This document shows, one piece after another, positions 24,364-32,169 of a DNA stretch of 49,883 bases. Both the position numbers and the translations under genes were made by a program. The notes under the pieces were generated by a model, which worked only from the letters and a program-made list of their open reading frames with translations, was not told the DNA's origin and searched no databases. Position 1 is the first letter of the stretch; every line of letters begins with the position of its first letter. Source of the DNA: Oscillospiraceae bacterium (GTDB lineage: Bacteria > Bacillota > Clostridia > Oscillospirales > Acutalibacteraceae); the NCBI GenBank assembly GCA_015065425.1, contig SVQH01000020.1:1-49883 (forward strand), in the 5' to 3' direction.

Positions 24364-26478
24364 TTATAAAAGTTTACTTTCTCTTTCTGTTTTACAGTAG
24401 TTAAGTTTCAATGAATGACTGTTATCGGAAATATAAATTTCTTCAGCTTTTCTCTCAGCTTCACAGAACTTATTTTCATATCTCTTATAAGCACATTGCT
24501 GCTTTTCTCCGTTGATTCGGAATTCGCCGTTGTAAGAACAGAATATTGTTTCAGAAAGAGTTGTGTAACTTACGTAACCTTCATTAGAAAAAATTAATTC
24601 ATTACTATTTATTCTGTCAATGAATTCACGGAAGGATTCACGGTCAATATCCGATATTTCTGTTATGTATGAATGATATTTTCCGTCTTTTCTGCAAAGA
24701 TCGAATTCACCGGTAACGGAGAATTCCTCTTTTGGTACTTTGTTTTTATATATACCTTTAAGAGATTCACTGTCATGCGGTTTATAAAAGAGTTCTCCGT
24801 TTGATATAAATGCAATGAAAATACCGTTTTTTCTTGCATAAATACGGTCCTTTTCCTGAATGAATTCATCATAAAAGCATTTCGGCATGTACGCGTGGGT
24901 GATATCGGAAATACTGCTTTCTCCGAGTCTTTTCTTATTTGGAATACGGTAAACGGTTATGTTGACACTTTTGTGCTGTATACTCATAGGTCGTCTGCCG
25001 TCTCCAATCCAGTATCCCGGGGAAGCAGTAAATCTGCTTTTTCCGTCACCTGCAGGGTGAGTTGTAAACAATGTGAGGTTTTCACCGAGATTTGCTGTCC
25101 ATTCATGGCCCTGTGCACCGCACATATCCACATTTTTTCTTATATCGGTAGAAAGAGTGTAACGAGGAGTTCTGTAAGTATAAACATTGCCTCTTCCTGT
25201 TGCAATGCCGTGAGTCAGGATATTGTACTTTTGTGAAAAATTTCGCATGTCAATAAGCTTTACCCAGGAAAGAGTCAGAAACCTGAAATATGATAAAAAC
25301 GAATTTGAAAACATTTTATTTTTCTTGAGATATGAAACAGTATTATTAATAACCTGATGATTTGTGAAGGTTTCAGCACCAAACTGTGCCATTATTTTAT
25401 GCGGTTCATGTCCTACAAGTTCTTCATTTTCAAGGTCATCGGGTGACAGGGAACATCCCATTCGGCTTATAAAGTTTTCTTCTGTAAGTGCAATGCTCTG
25501 TATTACATCAGGAAGGATATAAAGTCCCTTGCTGACAGTTTCGGTAAAGCATAAAACTATGTAATTTGGTCTTTCTGAAAGATTTTCTTTAATCAGGAGC
25601 TTTTCGTTTTCGGATAATTCAGGTTTTATAAGCTCGTTTTGTAAGGCTTCTTTTCCCCACAGTACATTTATTGCTGCTTTAATGCTGTTTCCGAGATAAT
25701 TTCCCGCTTTGTTATTGCCGTACATTCTTGAACTGACAGCAACAAAACGACCTGCCGTACTGTTGAGTGCAACATCGAACCAAAGAATATCCATGATAAT
25801 TTTCATTTTTGTGACCAATGCTTCATCTTTACAGTAACTTATAAAGTTAGCCATAGGTGCAATGTCTTCAGCAAGATAATTGTTGCTGAGATATTCGGAA
25901 AAGCCATATAAGAAACGCTGTTCCATCCATGCTTCAATGCGAATTTGAGCTTTTTGCCTGTGCTGTTCTCCCGTTAAACCTGAATTTGAGAACATTTCCT
26001 CTTTCCATGTCTGGCCTGCAAGATATTCACTGACCGCAAAAAGAATAAGATGGTTTTCTGACCAGTAGCACATACTGTCATCGCCGGGCTCATCCATGAA
26101 ATATTTGAATGAAAGAAAAGTGTTTTTAATAAGCTCTCTGCATTCATTATTTAAGTTTTCGGAACAGTCTTTATATATTCTGAACAGGAGCTGTGTTTTG
26201 AAATCCGAACAGTCATATCTGTTGTTTATGTAGTCGCTCTGGATTTTAAGACATGAAAAAATTTCATCTTCGGTAAAAAAGATTTTATCATTCTGACCTG
26301 ACAGAAACATATACAGGTCTTCAAAGGACTTTCCGTTTACAATCCCTGAATAGTAACCTTTTTCTGATTCATCAGGTAGTTCCTTCGCAGTCGGAATTCG
26401 CAATTTAATTATGAATTCGACAGAAAAGAATAGTATCAATCCTACTGTGACGGTTAAAAGAATGTAAAAAACAATCAT
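24364..26478 (-). CDS. Membrane-anchored 704-residue protein, unknown function
   Basis: Signal-anchor helix at about 3-24, then a large domain. The N-terminal part (about 100-400) appears all-helical with WMEQRFLYGFSEYLSNNYLAED and TAGRFVAVSSRMYG segments, as in alpha/alpha-toroid proteins. The second half (about 430-690) is beta-rich with histidines and aromatic residues: GAQGHEWTANLGENLTLFTTHP, SPGYWIGDGRRPMSIQHKSVN. This toroid-plus-sandwich plan resembles polysaccharide lyases and heparinase II/III-like proteins, but I see no diagnostic motif. It sits between a D-2-hydroxyacid dehydrogenase and GH130. Orientation of the bulk domain (outside, if a signal anchor) would suit glycan processing at the surface. 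Confidence 0.6.
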   Translation of the reverse strand: MIVFYILLTVTVGLILFFSVEFIIKLRIPTAKELPDESEKGYYSGIVNGKSFEDLYMFLSGQNDKIFFTEDEIFSCLKIQSDYINNRYDCSDFKTQLLFRIYKDCSENLNNECRELIKNTFLSFKYFMDEPGDDSMCYWSENHLILFAVSEYLAGQTWKEEMFSNSGLTGEQHRQKAQIRIEAWMEQRFLYGFSEYLSNNYLAEDIAPMANFISYCKDEALVTKMKIIMDILWFDVALNSTAGRFVAVSSRMYGNNKAGNYLGNSIKAAINVLWGKEALQNELIKPELSENEKLLIKENLSERPNYIVLCFTETVSKGLYILPDVIQSIALTEENFISRMGCSLSPDDLENEELVGHEPHKIMAQFGAETFTNHQVINNTVSYLKKNKMFSNSFLSYFRFLTLSWVKLIDMRNFSQKYNILTHGIATGRGNVYTYRTPRYTLSTDIRKNVDMCGAQGHEWTANLGENLTLFTTHPAGDGKSRFTASPGYWIGDGRRPMSIQHKSVNITVYRIPNKKRLGESSISDITHAYMPKCFYDEFIQEKDRIYARKNGIFIAFISNGELFYKPHDSESLKGIYKNKVPKEEFSVTGEFDLCRKDGKYHSYITEISDIDRESFREFIDRINSNELIFSNEGYVSYTTLSETIFCSYNGEFRINGEKQQCAYKRYENKFCEAERKAEEIYISDNSHSLKLNYCKTERESKLL

Positions 26479-26498
26479 GTTTATTTTTTCTCCCGAGC

Positions 26499-27494
26499 TT
26501 ATGCCATTTTTTCAAGGCTTTTCAAAGTCACTTCGTATAGTGGTGTTTCATTTCCGAGAAACCTTTCCAATTCTTCTGTCATATAATATGCCATTCTCTG
26601 AGGCTCATTTCCCGTACTTCCTGCTATATGAGGAGTCAGTATTGCATTATGACACCAAAACAGGGGATTTATATATGGGAAAAATTCATGCTTGATAACA
26701 TCGCCCACGAAGGTTCTTGACGGGTGAAGAATCAGCGAAAGTGCAAGGGAATATTCTGCCACCTGAGCTCCTCTTCCGGTATTTATAAACACAGAATGCT
26801 TTTTCATTTTTCTGAAAAGACGATAATTAAAAATATTTTTCAGTTCTCTTTTATTAGCAAGATGGTTGCTGATTATATCACATTCCGAGAAAAGAGTATC
26901 GAGGGATACTAATTTAACTCCAAGTTCTTTTGCTTTTTCTTCACTTACAAAAGGATCGAATGCATATACCTCTGCATCAAGAGATTTTAGCTTTTCTGCA
27001 ACGGTACCGCCAATGGCACCAAGTCCTGCAAGACCGATTTTGCAGCCGAAATTTCCTTTGCATGAATTTGCATGGATAAATGAACGGATTGGAAAAACAC
27101 GATAGTTTTTCGATGCCTGATAAAAGCCTTTTGAAGCAAGTGTTATCTGTGCAAAAGTATATTCGGTTACGGGAACGGCATTTGCTGCAAAAGCACTGAA
27201 AACTCTTATTCCGCTTTCAAGAAAAGGTTTTGCAAAATACTGAACTGTACCTGCACTGTAAAATACAGCTTTAAGCTGCGGCATATATGCACTTATTTCT
27301 TCTTTCGTGAATTTCGGCATCCCCCAAGTTGAAAATGCAATTTCGCAGTCTTTAAGAAAAGCAGCATTCTTTTCGATATTCTTTTTGTTTATCATTTCAG
27401 ATAATTCTCCGTAGCTGCTCAGTTTTTCAAGGACAGCAGGAGTATAAACTTTTGAAAACTGAATTCTGTTAGTTCCGAACAGGGCAATTTTCAT
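26499..27494 (-). CDS. D-isomer-specific 2-hydroxyacid dehydrogenase family protein
   Basis: NAD-dependent dehydrogenase of 331 aa. The Rossmann fingerprint GLAGLGAIGGTVAEKL is near residue 152, followed by the acidic AFDPF segment. The family catalytic segment appears as VFINTGRGAQV (arginine conserved) and ILTPHIAGSTG (catalytic histidine). The N-terminal substrate domain is divergent from phosphoglycerate dehydrogenases. It overlaps the upstream TIM-barrel gene by 4 nt (ATGA). Likely reduces or oxidises a sugar-derived 2-hydroxyacid; substrate unknown. Confidence 0.86.
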   Translation of the reverse strand: MKIALFGTNRIQFSKVYTPAVLEKLSSYGELSEMINKKNIEKNAAFLKDCEIAFSTWGMPKFTKEEISAYMPQLKAVFYSAGTVQYFAKPFLESGIRVFSAFAANAVPVTEYTFAQITLASKGFYQASKNYRVFPIRSFIHANSCKGNFGCKIGLAGLGAIGGTVAEKLKSLDAEVYAFDPFVSEEKAKELGVKLVSLDTLFSECDIISNHLANKRELKNIFNYRLFRKMKKHSVFINTGRGAQVAEYSLALSLILHPSRTFVGDVIKHEFFPYINPLFWCHNAILTPHIAGSTGNEPQRMAYYMTEELERFLGNETPLYEVTLKSLEKMA

Positions 27495-28252
27495 TTTATT
27501 ATTCCAACCTTCTCTTTTAATTTAAGAATATCTTTTTCCATACATGATACAATTCCGTATCTGCCCCATAAATATGTATATTCAAGAAGAAGATTGCCGT
27601 CAAAACCGCATTCCAGCAGCTTATCGAGAAGCTTGTCCATATATATAGGCTCGTATTTCGGAAACTGTTCTCTTCTGAGCTCAGAAAAAGAAATATGAAC
27701 GCTTTCTATGTAAGGTAAAGTCCGTTCGATTCTGTCAAGGTCGTATCCGAGCTTTTTATATCGAGATTGAAAGTATGTCCTGAAATTATCGCATCCGACA
27801 TCTTTTTTAATCCGCAGAAAAGCATCGGTATTGTTATTGAAGGTGTTATCATGACACTCGGGACACACGATAAGAGAGTATTTTTCTGCTGTTTTACACA
27901 TACTTTCTGCATCGCGAAGAATTTGCATGTAAGTCTTTTCGTCAGTTTTTTCGCTGTCCTTTTTTCCGAGCCATACTCTTACGGAGGAAGCATTTAATGC
28001 ACGGGCTGTTCTGCAGATGCTTTCCCATTCAGTTTCATTACTTGAGCCGACTTTATAATATGAAGCATAGGAAGATATTTCAATGTTTCTTTCTGCACAA
28101 AGAGAATATACATATTCAGCGGTTTCAGCGTTCTTTACATGAACATCTGCTCCCCATTCTATGCAGTTGACTCCTGCGTTAACTGCAATGTCACATATTT
28201 TTCTGACATCTTTAATGTTTCTGAACGTTGTTGTCGTAAATCCGATTTTCAT
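27491..28252 (-). CDS. Sugar phosphate isomerase/epimerase-like TIM barrel
   Basis: Xylose-isomerase-like TIM-barrel protein (253 aa): NAGVNCIEWGADVHV, SSVRVWLGKKDSEKT, LIVCPECHDNTFNNN (metal-ligand glutamate and histidine), YIESVHISF and a C-terminal DGNLLLEYTYLWG. Such proteins are divalent-metal isomerases, epimerases or dehydratases in sugar and inositol catabolism. GGAGG lies 5 nt before the ATG. Overlaps the dehydrogenase downstream, so the two probably act on one substrate. Confidence 0.82.
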   Translation of the reverse strand: MKIGFTTTTFRNIKDVRKICDIAVNAGVNCIEWGADVHVKNAETAEYVYSLCAERNIEISSYASYYKVGSSNETEWESICRTARALNASSVRVWLGKKDSEKTDEKTYMQILRDAESMCKTAEKYSLIVCPECHDNTFNNNTDAFLRIKKDVGCDNFRTYFQSRYKKLGYDLDRIERTLPYIESVHISFSELRREQFPKYEPIYMDKLLDKLLECGFDGNLLLEYTYLWGRYGIVSCMEKDILKLKEKVGIIK

Positions 28253-28269
28253 AATGCCCTCCGTAGAAA

Positions 28270-29067
28270 TTATAATCTGTTATTTTTGAAAGCATCAATC
28301 ATTTCTCTTGTAAGTGAAAAGTCATCATTGTTAAAACTGATATCATTGCGATGAAACCATCTGCCTTCCTTTAATTCCACATTGTCAATCCGTATGGTGT
28401 CATCACCGTCAATATCACATACAAAGCCGAAAAGAAGGGAAGATGAAAGTCCCCATGGCTGGGATTTATAATATTTGAGATTCTTAACTTTTAATCCCGT
28501 TTCTTCGTATACTTCTCTGTGAACGGTTTCTTCAATGGTTTCACCTACTTCATTATATCCTGCCACAAGAGCCCAATGAGCATATCCCGTGTTATATTTT
28601 GTCATGAGAATCTTGTCATTGTTTTTAACGGCTACGATAACAGCAGGGCAGATTTTCGGGTATATAATATTACCGCAGGTGCATATCATTGCCCGCTCTG
28701 TTTTGCTGTGCTTCATCGGAGAGCCGCATTTGCCGCAACATCTGTTGCCTTCATACCATGAACTTATGTGATATGCACATATACCTGCGAAAACTGCAGT
28801 TTTCGGCGACAGATTTCGCAGTTCTCTGATATTATGAAATGAAAACTTTTCATTTTCTTCAATTAAACCCGAGAAATATGATTTTTCTCCGATTGAAAAA
28901 AGATACTCATGAACAGAAGCCGCTTCTCCGACTGTAGGATATGTTATCGTATTGTTATCGCAGTTTATGAGAATATTAGCGTCTTTTATGTATATAAGAA
29001 TATCATTATCCGAGGGGGCCACCTTTTTATATTGGTTGTCAAAAGTTTCATTGATGTTGTGTATCAT
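28270..29067 (-). CDS. nudC: NADH pyrophosphatase (NudC-like Nudix hydrolase)
   Basis: Nudix hydrolase of 265 aa cleaving NAD(H) to NMN(H) and AMP; some NudC enzymes also decap NAD-RNA. A four-cysteine zinc ribbon is present (CGKCGSPMKHSKTERAMICTCG), followed by the PKICPAVIVAV segment, an intact Nudix box (GETIEETVHREVYEETG) and the NudC-specific SQPW motif (SQPWGLSSSLLFGF). Cytoplasmic. It is embedded in a glycan operon between the acetylesterase and the isomerase, which is unusual but may be positional only. Confidence 0.88.
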   Translation of the reverse strand: MIHNINETFDNQYKKVAPSDNDILIYIKDANILINCDNNTITYPTVGEAASVHEYLFSIGEKSYFSGLIEENEKFSFHNIRELRNLSPKTAVFAGICAYHISSWYEGNRCCGKCGSPMKHSKTERAMICTCGNIIYPKICPAVIVAVKNNDKILMTKYNTGYAHWALVAGYNEVGETIEETVHREVYEETGLKVKNLKYYKSQPWGLSSSLLFGFVCDIDGDDTIRIDNVELKEGRWFHRNDISFNNDDFSLTREMIDAFKNNRL

Positions 29068-29085
29068 AAAAGACCTTTCCGGTTA

Positions 29086-31335
29086 TCATAAGTTAAATAA
29101 TGCGGCAATTATTCCCACGAAATAAAGAACGATGCCGGTGAAATATTCAATGGGATTGTCAGCATTTTTTACATTGACGTCGTAGCGTGTTCCGAAGGAT
29201 TCACTTGTAGGTGAAAAGCTTATGCTGTCAATGCTTATATCTGAACCTGAAGAATCAGAGGAAAAATCGAATTCTATTTCCGTGACAGAGTCAATTTTTT
29301 CATTATCGTAAGACAGACTGCATTCATTTTCCAGATGATAAAGTCTGTTGAGATCAAGAGTTATTCTGTGAATCTGACCGTCAGCAGGAATTGTCATGGC
29401 ACAGTCAAGTGTACCTTCGATTTCGGGGGAGTACCATGTTACACTGTTTGTATAGAATTTCACTCCCTCAAAGATAATATCATTGTTGCCGTTATTTCTT
29501 ATCAGAAAACTCATTTTACCGTAATCGGAATAATCAGTGTCAACATTACTGAAAGACTTGGTTTTAATCCCGTCTTTGTAAGTAAGTATGGGGGAAACGG
29601 AAAAACACTTGCGGTTTGCTTTTATTCCGAGCCCGCATTCTGTTTCGAGCATGTTTTCTTCATTTACTGTAATTTCAGCATTATTTCCCTTCCATGTGTC
29701 ATAAAATCCTGAGAATGTGTCATTTTCCGTGAACCATGTCTGTCCTTCATCGCAATCAGCCCAGCTTTTTTCATGCCAGAAATGTGAATCAAGAGAAGAA
29801 TCAGTCATAAACATTGAAACGGGGAACAGTGTTCCGTCTTCGTACTCTGAATACAGATTTGCATTACCGTTATTTGTAGTATATGCGTAAGAAGCACCGC
29901 AGAAATCGGAGACATAATCGGAAAAAATTCTTACTGTGTCATCAGAGACTATTTCTGCACCGGCACTGACATAAATACCGTCACTGCCGCAGACAGAAAA
30001 TCCTTCAAGTGTTTTTTCGGGGCAGGTAAGCTTTTTACCGATATCAGTGAATGTAACATAAATTCCGTCATCTTTAATTTGAATCTTCTCAGGTGTCGCG
30101 GCAGTATATGAAGAATACTTTTTGTGTACAAGTCCCAGTGCCGAAACAGCCATTCTTTCTCCGACTTCTTCTTTGCACTGAGGATGAATAAGTCCTGCTT
30201 CAGGAAGATATGTCAAAGGAATGTCATATATTGAAATTACAGCTCGTGAGTTATTTTCTCTTGCCTGCATTTTTGTATAATTTATATTCCATTCTGAAAG
30301 GATAGTGTTATCATCTGAATACTGATAAGATGCAAGCTGAGTATATATTATCGGTAAAAGCCCATCACTGTGATTGAAAAGCTCAGTATAGGTTTTCTGC
30401 ATAAGGTCGAATTGCTTATCATACTGCGTATTTCCAATCATAAGGTCAGTTTCACCCTGATACCATATCATTCCCGTAGGTCTGAAATTTTTCAGAGGGG
30501 CAATTTTCTGATTATAATTAGCAGTAATATCCTGATATATATTGCGTTCTGATTTATACCAGTCATCTGCTTCAATATATTCGCCGATATTCTTCAGATA
30601 TTGCTTAACTTCACTGTCTGAGTCGATAGCTTCTCTTGAAAGCCATGAGCGAAGTGCAGAACCGCCGAGTGAAGAATTCAGAATACCTACGGGTACATTA
30701 AGCTCTGACATAAGTTTTTCGGCAAAAAAGTATGCAACGGCACTCATGCTATATATTTCAGTATTTTCACCGTTGACCCATATTGCATCAACTATGTCAT
30801 TCTGAGGTTCAGACGGAATAATTGAGGTTGAACCGTTGTATGACGGATATGCAGGTACCATAAGGACTCTGAGGTATTTGCTGAGCTTCTTTCCTTCACT
30901 GAACATCTGCTGTCCCGTTCTTGATTGTGCAAGGGGGTATTGCATATTGCTCTGACCGCTTGCAAGCCATAATTCACCGAAAAGAATGTTTTTCAATGCT
31001 GCAAATTCGGTACCGTTTACATATAGAACTATCTTATATTCTTCAAAACTGCTTTCAGGTGCCATAAATGACACAACAAAGCGTCCGTCCTGATTTACAG
31101 TCGTTGCCGCAGATTCTATAATTTCGTTATCTGAAGAATAAAGATTAAGGTATATTGTATCACCGGGATTTCCCGTGCCTTCAATTACAGCTTCTTTGTT
31201 TCCGGAGAAAAGCATGGAATCCATATAAACGGAAAGAAGCTTTGTGTCGTATACTGCAGCATTTGTGATGACAAATGAAACGCCCAACAATAGCACTGAA
31301 ATAATTAACGATATCAGTTTTCTTATCTTTTTCAT
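29086..31335 (-). CDS. Secreted/anchored sialate O-acetylesterase-like (SASA) protein
   Basis: Protein of 749 aa with signal peptide (MKKIRKLISLIISVLLLGVSF, cleavage after TNA) and a hydrophobic C-terminus (EYFTGIVLYFVGIIAALF) that may be a membrane anchor. The central about 100-470 region is a SASA/SGNH-type esterase: GELWLASGQSNMQYPL with catalytic serine, NSSLGGSALRSWL, MIWYQGETDLM and a late PLTYLPEAGLIHPQ histidine. The C-terminal about 530-720 region looks like a carbohydrate-binding beta-sandwich. Expected activity is removal of O-acetyl groups from sialic acid or plant sugars. First gene of the minus operon; AGGAGG upstream. Confidence 0.86.
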   Translation of the reverse strand: MKKIRKLISLIISVLLLGVSFVITNAAVYDTKLLSVYMDSMLFSGNKEAVIEGTGNPGDTIYLNLYSSDNEIIESAATTVNQDGRFVVSFMAPESSFEEYKIVLYVNGTEFAALKNILFGELWLASGQSNMQYPLAQSRTGQQMFSEGKKLSKYLRVLMVPAYPSYNGSTSIIPSEPQNDIVDAIWVNGENTEIYSMSAVAYFFAEKLMSELNVPVGILNSSLGGSALRSWLSREAIDSDSEVKQYLKNIGEYIEADDWYKSERNIYQDITANYNQKIAPLKNFRPTGMIWYQGETDLMIGNTQYDKQFDLMQKTYTELFNHSDGLLPIIYTQLASYQYSDDNTILSEWNINYTKMQARENNSRAVISIYDIPLTYLPEAGLIHPQCKEEVGERMAVSALGLVHKKYSSYTAATPEKIQIKDDGIYVTFTDIGKKLTCPEKTLEGFSVCGSDGIYVSAGAEIVSDDTVRIFSDYVSDFCGASYAYTTNNGNANLYSEYEDGTLFPVSMFMTDSSLDSHFWHEKSWADCDEGQTWFTENDTFSGFYDTWKGNNAEITVNEENMLETECGLGIKANRKCFSVSPILTYKDGIKTKSFSNVDTDYSDYGKMSFLIRNNGNNDIIFEGVKFYTNSVTWYSPEIEGTLDCAMTIPADGQIHRITLDLNRLYHLENECSLSYDNEKIDSVTEIEFDFSSDSSGSDISIDSISFSPTSESFGTRYDVNVKNADNPIEYFTGIVLYFVGIIAALFNL

Positions 31336-31369
31336 GGAAGCCTCCTGTATAATACATTAATTTAACATT

Positions 31370-31398
31370 ATATTATCATGACAGCATTGTACCGTCAA
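31370..31398 (-). promoter_or_regulatory. Promoter of the six-gene acetylesterase-GH130 operon
   Basis: Minus strand TTGACG (31398-31393), 17 nt, TAATAT (31375-31370), with extended TGA before the -10. Confidence 0.6.
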
Positions 31399-31430
31399 GT
31401 ACATTGATGCCTGAAAAAAAGCAGATTTTC

Positions 31431-31459
31431 TTTACAATGGTAAGTTTCAATGATATACT
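31431..31459 (+). promoter_or_regulatory. Promoter of the GNAT gene
   Basis: TTTACA (31431-31436), 17 nt, TATACT (31454-31459), extended TGA. Transcription would begin near 31466, ruling out upstream in-frame ATGs at 31404/31407 as starts. Confidence 0.6.
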
Positions 31460-31523
31460 TAATAGCGTAAATAATTTAATGTTATTATATTTTGCTATAG
31501 TTTTTTACAAAGGGTGTAAAGAA

Positions 31524-32057
31524 ATGGGTTTTGTTAATATCAGATATGCAACTGTTGATGATGCACAGTATCTTCTTGATATATATTCATACTATGTAAA
31601 AAATACTGCCATATCTTTTGAATATAATGTTCCGTCTTTAGATGAATTCAGAATCAGAATTGAAAATACGTTGAAAAAATATCCTTATCTTGTTCTTGAA
31701 GAAAACGGTATTATTAAAGGCTATGCTTATGCCGGACCGTTTAAGACGAGAGAGGCTTATAAGTATTCTGTAGAAAATACAATTTATCTGAAACGCGGAG
31801 AGAATAAAAAGGGTTACGGAAGACTGCTTCTTGAAGCACTTGAAAACGAGCTGTTTAAAACGGGCTTTGAAAATGCAAATGCTTGTATTGCTTATACGGA
31901 AAAAGAAGACGAATATCTGAATAATAACAGTATGCAGTTTCATGAGCACATGGGGTACCGTCTTGTCGGAACATTTCATAAATGTGCGTATAAATTCAAC
32001 AGATGGTATGACATGATTTGGATGGAAAAGCTTATAGGAACTCATGGCGACAAATAA
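31524..32057 (+). CDS. GNAT N-acetyltransferase (phosphinothricin-acetyltransferase-like)
   Basis: Acetyl-CoA-dependent N-acetyltransferase of 177 aa. It begins MGFVNIRYATVDDA, has YYVKNTAISFEY as in PAT-type enzymes, the acetyl-CoA loop RGENKKGYGRLLLEAL, and ends FHEHMGYRLVGTFHKCAYKFNRWYDMIWMEK, a segment typical of this subgroup. Many such enzymes acetylate methionine sulfoximine, sulfone or similar amino acid analogues. ATG at 31524 is preceded by AAAGGG about 9 nt upstream and lies downstream of the mapped promoter. Confidence 0.87.
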   Translation: MGFVNIRYATVDDAQYLLDIYSYYVKNTAISFEYNVPSLDEFRIRIENTLKKYPYLVLEENGIIKGYAYAGPFKTREAYKYSVENTIYLKRGENKKGYGRLLLEALENELFKTGFENANACIAYTEKEDEYLNNNSMQFHEHMGYRLVGTFHKCAYKFNRWYDMIWMEKLIGTHGDK

Positions 32058-32109
32058 TTTCCGATAATATGTGCGTATTTAACCAGCTTGAAAACATTTA
32101 TTTTTACTG

Positions 32110-32138
32110 TTGAAAGTATCAGTATTTTGTGATAAAAT
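32110..32138 (+). promoter_or_regulatory. Promoter of the GH3-like/MFS unit
   Basis: TTGAAA (32110-32115), 17 nt, TAAAAT (32133-32138), with extended TGA. 31 nt of leader precede the start. Confidence 0.6.
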
Positions 32139-32169
32139 CAAATGCAGAATATGTTAAGGAGAGTGTTAT

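Noticed and set aside
31404-31523. Forty-codon N-terminal extension of the GNAT gene
   Set aside because: It would begin upstream of the mapped promoter's transcription start and lacks a ribosome site; the GNAT domain starts at the ATG at 31524.
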